This document shows positions 6,028 through 10,636 of a DNA stretch of 10,636 bases, piece after piece (position 1 is the first letter of the stretch; each line of letters starts with the position of its first letter). The DNA is taken from positions 1 to 10,636 of the forward strand of contig CAZWUZ010000120.1 in the NCBI GenBank assembly GCA_964637655.1, read 5' to 3'. Under the pieces are notes generated by a model. That model searched no databases, was not told the DNA's origin, and saw only the letters and a list, made by a program, of their open reading frames with translations. Position numbers and translations under genes: made by a program. This stretch comes from CAZWUZ01 sp964637655 [NCBI: uncultured bacterium] (GTDB lineage Bacteria; DAOPZR01).

Positions 6028-7208
6028 TGTCCTCCATCATCGTCGCCACGGAACAATGCGTCGGTTGCGGGCTGTGCGTGCGCGCCTGCCCGTTCGGCGC
6101 CATCACGGTGGAGAACCGCATCGCGGTGATCGGCGAAAAATGCACCCTGTGCGGCGCCTGCGTCGAGTCGTGCAAATTCAACGCCATCGTCATCCACCGC
6201 GCGAAGGTGGCGGGGAGCGACCTGGCCGCCTACAAAAATGGGTGGGTGTTCGCGGAGCAGCGGCGCGGCGAACTGCAGAGCGTGGCGCTGGAGCTGCTCG
6301 GCGCCGGCCGCACGCTCGCGGACGCGCGCGACAGCAAACTGGTCGCGGTGCTCGCCGGGCACCACATTGCCGGGCTGGCACCGACGCTCATCGCGCACGG
6401 TGCCGACCGGGTCATCGTCATCGACGACCCGGCACTCACGGACTACCTGACCGAGCCCTACACCACCGCGCTGGCGCAGGTGGCGGAGAAATACCGGCCG
6501 GAGATCATCCTCGGGGGCGCCTCGACGCTGGGACGCGACCTGCTGCCGCGCCTCGCGGTGCGTCTGCACACCGGGTTGACCGCCGACTGCACCGCGCTGG
6601 CCATTGACGATGAGAAGGGGTTGCTGCTGCAGACGCGACCCGCGTTCGGCGGCAACATCATGGCCACCATCATCTGCCCGGATTTCCGGCCGCAGATGGC
6701 GACGGTACGGCCGCACGTGATGAAACCGCTGGCGGCCGACCCGTCCCGGAAGGGCGAGATCCTCACAGAAACTGTCACCGGCCTGCGCAGCCGCACCGAG
6801 CTGCTGGAACTGGTGCGCGAAGAAGGCGATACCGTCAAGATCACCGAAGCGGAAACCATTGTCTCGGGCGGGCGCGGCATGCAGGGCCCGGAAAAATTCG
6901 CGCTGCTGCAGGACCTGGCGAAGCAGCTGGGCGGCTCGGTCGGCGCCTCACGCGCCGCGGTCGACGCCGGCTGGATCAAGTATTCGCACCAGGTCGGGCA
7001 GACGGGCAAAACGGTACAGCCGAAGCTCTACATCGCCTGCGGCATCTCGGGCGCGGTGCAGCATCTCGTCGGCATGCAGTCGGCGGACTGCATCATCGCC
7101 ATCAACCGCGACGGCAGCGCGCCGATCATCGGGGTGGCGGATGTCGCCGTGGTCGGCGACGTGTTTGAGATTGTCCCGAAGGTCATCAGCGAACTGAATA
7201 AAGCTTAG
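6027..7208 (+). CDS. etfA: Electron transfer flavoprotein alpha subunit with N-terminal 2x[4Fe-4S] ferredoxin domain
   Basis: A 393-residue EtfA carrying an extra ferredoxin-like domain (about residues 1-58). Two CxxCxxCxxxC motifs place cysteines at 11, 14, 17, 21 and at 39, 42, 45, 49, enough for two [4Fe-4S] clusters. The second motif ends CK instead of CP. An ETF domain I follows, then the C-terminal FAD domain with SGGRGMQGPE (280-289), SRAAVDAGW (308-316), HQVGQTGKTV (321-330) and CGISGAVQH (338-346). This layout is known from CarE of the bifurcating caffeyl-CoA reductase, so the domain may link the flavins to ferredoxin. The ATG at 6027 overlaps the etfB TGA and lies 8 bases after GGAGG; a GTG one codon upstream (6024) is an equally spaced alternative. 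Ordinary housekeeping EtfA lacks the cysteine domain. Confidence 0.95.
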   Translation: MSSIIVATEQCVGCGLCVRACPFGAITVENRIAVIGEKCTLCGACVESCKFNAIVIHRAKVAGSDLAAYKNGWVFAEQRRGELQSVALELLGAGRTLADARDSKLVAVLAGHHIAGLAPTLIAHGADRVIVIDDPALTDYLTEPYTTALAQVAEKYRPEIILGGASTLGRDLLPRLAVRLHTGLTADCTALAIDDEKGLLLQTRPAFGGNIMATIICPDFRPQMATVRPHVMKPLAADPSRKGEILTETVTGLRSRTELLELVREEGDTVKITEAETIVSGGRGMQGPEKFALLQDLAKQLGGSVGASRAAVDAGWIKYSHQVGQTGKTVQPKLYIACGISGAVQHLVGMQSADCIIAINRDGSAPIIGVADVAVVGDVFEIVPKVISELNKA

Positions 7209-7277
7209 GCGGGCGCGGGCGTCGCGGCCAGCGGCACAGCCGCAGTCGCGCACCGCGGCAGGAGTGACGGCGGCCGG

Positions 7278-8228
7278 TTACTGCTGCGCGAGCGCCCGCA
7301 GCGCCGGCGTGATGGTATAGCCCGTGGCGGTTGCCGCATCGTCATTGAGCAGCAGCTGCGCGTGGGGCACACGGACAAAAGGAATGGCCTGCGGCGACTC
7401 GCCGCGCACGATGCGCGCCGCCAGTTCCGCCGCGGAGCGCCCGACATCAGTAAAATCATGACCATAGCCGAGAATAGCACCAGCCCCCGCCTGGTCGCTG
7501 GCCATGGCAAAAAGGGGAACACGCGCGCGGCGCGACGCCTGCACGAGAGCGGGAAACCCGCCGGCGGTCAGCGGCTCGGGAAACTGGCAGATGCAGTCGA
7601 GGTTCATGCCGCAGAGTGCCGCCGCCGCGTCGGGCAGTTCCTGCGCGGTCGCCACCGGCACCGTCACCAGTTCGATGCCGGACGCCGCCAGCACGCGGGT
7701 GAGTTCCCCCCGCGCATAGACCGAGTAATTGTCCGTCGGGCAGAAGAGCGCGCCCGCCCGGCGCACCCCGGGCAGGGCGGCGCGCAGCACGGGCACGATG
7801 GCGGCAAAATCGGTGTAGGTGACAACCCCGGTGACATTGGGCAGATGCTGCGTGTCGCTGGTCGCCACACCATTGGCCACCGGGTCGTCGATGAAGGTGA
7901 AGACCACCGGCAGCGACGGGAGTTTCCGCACCGCGGCCTGCAGCACGGGGGTGGTGGTGGTGACCATGATATCGGTGCCGTCAGACGCGGCCAGATCGAG
8001 AATGCTGTTGAGCGTCGCCACGTCGCCCTGCGCCGATTTTATTTCCAGGGTGTACGGGATCGCCGCCAGTTCGCGGGCCAGTTGTTCGTCGAAGCCGGCC
8101 GCCATGGTAGCAAACGGCTGTGCATCGGTAAACTTGACCAGGGTTATATGCACGTTGTCCGGCCCGCGCCCGCACCCCGCCAGCAGCACCGTCAGCAGCA
8201 GCACCCCGCACCAGTCACGCACTTGCAT
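7278..8228 (-). CDS. Substrate-binding lipoprotein, ABC_sub_bind (TrpX-like) family
   Basis: A 316-residue lipoprotein expected to bind a small solute outside the cytoplasmic membrane and deliver it to an ABC permease. The N-terminus MQVRDWCGVLLLTVLLAGC has a hydrophobic h-region and a lipobox (LAGC) with Cys19 as the lipidation site. The binding domain shows SAQGDVATLN (65-74), TTTTPVLQAA (90-99), PVVFTFIDDPVANG (107-120) and NVTGVVTYTD (131-140). GYGHDFTDVGRSAAELAARI (254-273) is the family's C-terminal lobe pattern. The frame is open upstream to 8426, but that would run into argC; the ATG at 8228 has GGAGGT five bases upstream and gives a proper signal peptide. No permease or ATPase gene lies beside it: downstream is convergent etfA, upstream divergent argC. 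The ligand cannot be inferred. Confidence 0.9.
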   Translation of the reverse strand: MQVRDWCGVLLLTVLLAGCGRGPDNVHITLVKFTDAQPFATMAAGFDEQLARELAAIPYTLEIKSAQGDVATLNSILDLAASDGTDIMVTTTTPVLQAAVRKLPSLPVVFTFIDDPVANGVATSDTQHLPNVTGVVTYTDFAAIVPVLRAALPGVRRAGALFCPTDNYSVYARGELTRVLAASGIELVTVPVATAQELPDAAAALCGMNLDCICQFPEPLTAGGFPALVQASRRARVPLFAMASDQAGAGAILGYGHDFTDVGRSAAELAARIVRGESPQAIPFVRVPHAQLLLNDDAATATGYTITPALRALAQQ

Positions 8229-8248
8229 GTGACACCTCCACCGCGCGC

Positions 8249-8278
8249 AGCGTAGCACTCCACTGCAGGCGCCGTCAA
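8249..8278 (-). promoter_or_regulatory. Candidate sigma-70 promoter for the substrate-binding lipoprotein
   Basis: On the minus strand TTGACG (8278-8273, five of six matches) is followed after 18 bases by TACGCT (8254-8249, three of six matches). Start would be near 8242, just upstream of the GGAGGT ribosome site at 8239-8234. It lies back to back with the argC promoter, with 4 bases between the two -35 boxes. Confidence 0.33.
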
Positions 8279-8282
8279 TATC

Positions 8283-8311
8283 TTGCCAAACCGGCGGCGG
8301 TGAGGTAGGAT
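8283..8311 (+). promoter_or_regulatory. Candidate sigma-70 promoter for argC
   Basis: TTGCCA (8283-8288, five of six matches to TTGACA) and TAGGAT (8306-8311, four of six matches to TATAAT) are separated by 17 bases. Start would be near 8318, followed by the ribosome site AGGAGGG (8324-8330) four bases before the argC ATG. I see no obvious arginine-repressor box, but a degenerate one could be missed by eye. Confidence 0.45.
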
Positions 8312-8334
8312 ACCGGCATCCACAGGAGGGACCC

Positions 8335-9390
8335 ATGGCCACACCCGTCAAGGTCGGTATCATCGGCGCGGCAAGCGCCGTCTCGGAAGTGCTCATCCGC
8401 CTGCTGCTGCAGCATCCGCAGGTCACGCTCGATTACCTCGTGTCAGACACGTACGAGGGGAAACCGCTGGCGACCGCGCACCCGCGCCTCGCCGGGCTGA
8501 GCGACCTGACGTTTACCCCGTACAACGTGCAGCGTGCGACCCAGTGCCAGGTGCTCTTCTTCGGGCGCGGGCACGGGGAATCGACGGGGATGGTGCGCCC
8601 GCTGCTCGACGCGGGCTGCACCGTCATCGATTTGTCAGCTGATTTCCGGCTGCGCGACGCGGCGCTGTACGAGAGCACCTACAAAGTAAAACACCAGGAC
8701 CCGCAGCTGCTCAAGCAGGCGGTGTTTGCCCTGCCCGAATGGTATGCCGACCGCATCCGCGGCGCGAAACTCATCGCCAACCCGGGCTGCTACGTGACCA
8801 GCGTGCTGCTCGCCGCGCTGCCGCTGCTCAAGGCGAACCTCGTCGCCGGGCAGGACCTGATTGCCGATTCCTATTCGGGGATCAGCGGCGCGGGGCGCAA
8901 ACCGTCCGTGAGCGGCATGCTGATCAATGCCGCCAGCAACATGCGCCCGTACAATTTTTTCACACACCGGCATGTGCCGGAGATGGAGCAGGAGCTGAAC
9001 GTCGTGGCGCCGCGCCCGGTGCGCGTGGTCTTCACCCCGCACGTCGCGCCCTACCCGCAGGGGATCATCACCACGCTGTTCGCCAAGGTGCCACCGGGCA
9101 CCACTGCGGGCGCCATCGAGGCCGCGTATCGCGCCTGCTACCCGCGCGCCAGCGCGCCCTTCGTACGTTTGCTGCCGGCGGGACAGCATCCGGAACTGCT
9201 GCCTATCGTCGACACGAATTTCTGCGACATCGGTTTTTCGCTCGACGGACGCACGCAGACACTCGCGGTCACGTCAGTGCTCGACAACCTGGTCAAGGGA
9301 GCGTCGGGGCAGGCGGTGGAAAACATGAACCTCGCCTGCGGTTTCGCACGCGGGGCCGGGCTGCCCTACGGCAGCATACTCACCGCGTAG
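8335..9390 (+). CDS. argC: N-acetyl-gamma-glutamyl-phosphate reductase
   Basis: A 351-residue NADPH-dependent reductase that converts N-acetyl-glutamyl-5-phosphate to the semialdehyde, the third step of arginine synthesis. DLSADFRLRD (99-108) and FALPEWY (131-137) are typical. The catalytic Cys152 lies in ANPGCYVTS (148-156), and HRHVPEMEQEL (211-221) holds the catalytic His213. SYSGISGAGRKPS (179-191) and FTPHVAPYPQGIITTL (233-248) complete the family pattern. The nucleotide loop reads GIIGAASAVSEVLIRLL (8-24), where ArgC normally has GASGYTGAELLRLL, so two loop glycines are serines. Length is normal, and AGGAGGG lies four bases before the ATG. No other arginine gene is in the window. The next gene starts at the base after the stop. 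A paralogue with another acyl-phosphate substrate is possible but less likely. Confidence 0.93.
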   Translation: MATPVKVGIIGAASAVSEVLIRLLLQHPQVTLDYLVSDTYEGKPLATAHPRLAGLSDLTFTPYNVQRATQCQVLFFGRGHGESTGMVRPLLDAGCTVIDLSADFRLRDAALYESTYKVKHQDPQLLKQAVFALPEWYADRIRGAKLIANPGCYVTSVLLAALPLLKANLVAGQDLIADSYSGISGAGRKPSVSGMLINAASNMRPYNFFTHRHVPEMEQELNVVAPRPVRVVFTPHVAPYPQGIITTLFAKVPPGTTAGAIEAAYRACYPRASAPFVRLLPAGQHPELLPIVDTNFCDIGFSLDGRTQTLAVTSVLDNLVKGASGQAVENMNLACGFARGAGLPYGSILTA

Positions 9391-9417
9391 ATGCGCTGCT
9401 TTCTGCCCTACGGCAGC
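9361..9417 (+). repeat. 15-bp exact direct repeat spanning the argC/LarA-like junction
   Basis: CTGCCCTACGGCAGC occurs at 9361-9375, near the end of argC, and again at 9403-9417, near the start of the next gene, 42 bases apart. Both copies encode LPYGS in the reading frame of their own gene. LPYG is a plausible opening for a LarA protein, so a chance match is possible. Confidence 0.85.
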
Positions 9418-10636
9418 GGTACGGTTGTTCTGGAGATTCCTGACGGCCGGGTCGGCGCGCAGTGCGCGCCGGCTCCCGCCGCGGCGGCGGCGGCCGCCCC
9501 CGGCCTGCTGGCCGCGGCGCTGGCGCCGCTGCGCACCCTCGCGCGCGGCAAACGGGTCACGCTGCTGCTGAGCGACCGCACCCGCAGCACGCCACGCGCT
9601 GCTGCCGGCAACGCGCTGCTGGCACACCTCGCGACCGCGGCACACGTGCATATCGCCATCACCACCGGCTCGCACAGCAGCAATCATCCTGCGGACCGGG
9701 CGCTGCTCGACACCCTGCTGACGCAGGCGGCTGCCGCCGGCATACCCGCTGACGGTCAGGTGCACGACTGTCATGCGGGTCCATGCCGCGATTACGACAC
9801 CACGGCGGCGGGCACCCCGGTGCAGCTCAACGCGCGCGCCATGGACGCCGACCTGTTTGCGGTGCATGCGGACATGAAGCCGCACTATTTCGCCGGTTAT
9901 TCCAACGTCGCCAAACATTTTCTTCCCGGACTCAGCGCCTACCCCGGCATCGAACGCAACCATGCGCTGGCCCTGCTGCCGGCGGCAGCGGCCGGCTGCC
10001 ACCCCTGGCATCCCGACCCGGCACGACACACCAACCCGCTGGCGGCGGACATTGCGGAAGCATTTGCCCGCGCGGCCGGCGAGCGGGTGGTCTTTACCCT
10101 GGCCACCATCGCCAGCGGCGAGCAGGTGCAGTGGGCAGCGGCCGGCGACGCGCAAACGGTAACCGCGGCCGGCATCACCACGCTCGACCGTGACTGGGCA
10201 CGCGTGCTGCCGCCCGTCAGCCACGTTATCATCAGTTGCGGCGGCTACCCGCTGGACGAAACGCTTTACACCGCGCATGCCGGGTTGGAGATGGCACGTG
10301 CCGTTTTCCGGCCCGGAGCGGAGATACTGCTGCTGGCGGAATGCCGCGACGGTATCGCCCCCAACGCGGAAGCCGTGGCCAACTTTTATGAGCCGCTGTG
10401 TGCGCGGAGCGCGCCTCCCGACCGCAGCCGCTACCGGCTCGGGGCACACAAAGCGGCGCGCCTGGCCGCACTGCGTGACGGGTGCCACATCCACCTGCAT
10501 TCCGCGCTGCCGGACGCCACCGTGACCGCCGCCGGTTTCATCCCCGCGCACGACCCGCAGGCACTGGTCGCGCAATGGCTGGCTGCGGGGGCGTGCCCGG
10601 CCGTCATCAGCGGAGCGAACAAGCTGCTGCTGCGTC
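9391..10636 (+). CDS. LarA-family (DUF2088) nickel-pincer enzyme, 3' end cut by window edge
   Basis: The frame is open for 415 codons from the ATG at 9391 to the window edge, close to the usual LarA length of about 425. LarA-family enzymes racemise or epimerise 2-hydroxyacids with the nickel pincer cofactor NPN in the cytoplasm. Visible motifs are LLSDRTRSTP (59-68), TTGSHSSNHP (91-100), KPHYFAGYSNVAKHFLPG (163-180) and IERNH (187-191). His165, Lys175 and His191 have the same mutual spacing as His174, Lys184 and His200 of Lactobacillus LarA; His95 matches His108. The family's usual SGGGK loop reads SNVAK. Residues 26-44 are an Ala/Pro-rich run. The ATG directly follows the argC stop with no clear ribosome site, so translational coupling is likely. 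No larB, larC or larE is in view, and the substrate is unknown; lactate should not be assumed. Confidence 0.88.
   Translation, partial: MRCFLPYGSGTVVLEIPDGRVGAQCAPAPAAAAAAAPGLLAAALAPLRTLARGKRVTLLLSDRTRSTPRAAAGNALLAHLATAAHVHIAITTGSHSSNHPADRALLDTLLTQAAAAGIPADGQVHDCHAGPCRDYDTTAAGTPVQLNARAMDADLFAVHADMKPHYFAGYSNVAKHFLPGLSAYPGIERNHALALLPAAAAGCHPWHPDPARHTNPLAADIAEAFARAAGERVVFTLATIASGEQVQWAAAGDAQTVTAAGITTLDRDWARVLPPVSHVIISCGGYPLDETLYTAHAGLEMARAVFRPGAEILLLAECRDGIAPNAEAVANFYEPLCARSAPPDRSRYRLGAHKAARLAALRDGCHIHLHSALPDATVTAAGFIPAHDPQALVAQWLAAGACPAVISGANKLLLR

Noticed and set aside
7209-7277. Possible terminator between etfA and the convergent lipoprotein gene
   Set aside because: GCGGC-ACA-GCCGC (7231-7243) can form a 5-bp stem with a 3-base loop, but there is no T-run on either strand and such short GC hairpins are expected by chance here.
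8229-8426. Upstream extension of the substrate-binding lipoprotein frame to 8426
   Set aside because: It would overlap the argC start, bury the signal peptide and add Cys/Pro-rich sequence with no homology. The ATG at 8228 has a strong ribosome site and a proper lipobox at Cys19.
9466-9522. Alanine-rich run near the start of the LarA-like protein as a sign of a wrong frame
   Set aside because: The run (about residues 26-44) is low complexity, but LPYGSG before it and SDRTRSTP after it are in the same frame and fit the family, so the frame holds.
9274-10575. A 433-codon minus-strand open frame
   Set aside because: It is antisense to the LarA-like gene and the argC tail and shows only GC-driven Arg/Gly/Val-rich composition.

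Overview
The window is a dense, GC-rich (roughly two-thirds G+C by eye) stretch of bacterial chromosome. It holds nine protein genes, two of them cut by the window edges. There is no sign of rRNA, tRNA, CRISPR arrays, transposases or phage genes, and no gene-free stretch longer than about 125 bases. The gene content suggests an anaerobe or facultative anaerobe: an acyl-CoA dehydrogenase with an electron-transfer flavoprotein whose alpha subunit carries a two-[4Fe-4S] ferredoxin domain, and a LarA-type nickel-pincer enzyme. The phylum cannot be fixed from the window; a deltaproteobacterium or another Gram-negative anaerobe would fit.

Layout, left to right. (1) Minus strand, 3041 to 1: glgX (glycogen debranching enzyme), followed after 2 bases by a BtrH-like acyltransferase/peptidase-fold gene that runs off the left edge. 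(2) A 62-bp divergent promoter region. (3) Plus strand, 3104-3367: a small two-helix membrane protein of PGPGW type, whose 3' end overlaps the end of a convergent MobA/MocA-type nucleotidyltransferase gene (3319-3936, minus). (4) A divergent regulatory region (3937-4068) with a perfect TATAAT on one strand, TTGACC on the other, and a 10-bp perfect palindrome between them. (5) Plus-strand operon acd-etfB-etfA (4069-7208). (6) A convergent, solitary substrate-binding lipoprotein of the ABC_sub_bind (TrpX-like) family (7278-8228, minus). (7) A third divergent promoter region. (8) Plus-strand argC (8335-9390), directly abutted by a LarA-family gene that runs off the right edge.

How the genes work together. 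The acd-etfB-etfA set is one redox module: the dehydrogenase passes acyl-CoA electrons to the flavoprotein, and the EtfA ferredoxin domain adds a route to or from iron-sulfur carriers, as in confurcating or bifurcating systems such as CarCDE. glgX and the BtrH-like gene are probably co-transcribed, but no known pathway joins them. argC and the LarA-like gene are arranged for co-transcription and perhaps coupled translation. The most unusual points are the BtrH-glgX pairing, the repeat-bounded insertion at the BtrH-like N-terminus, the SNVAK variant of the LarA cofactor loop, and the degenerate NADP loop of ArgC. Nothing here proves a new system.
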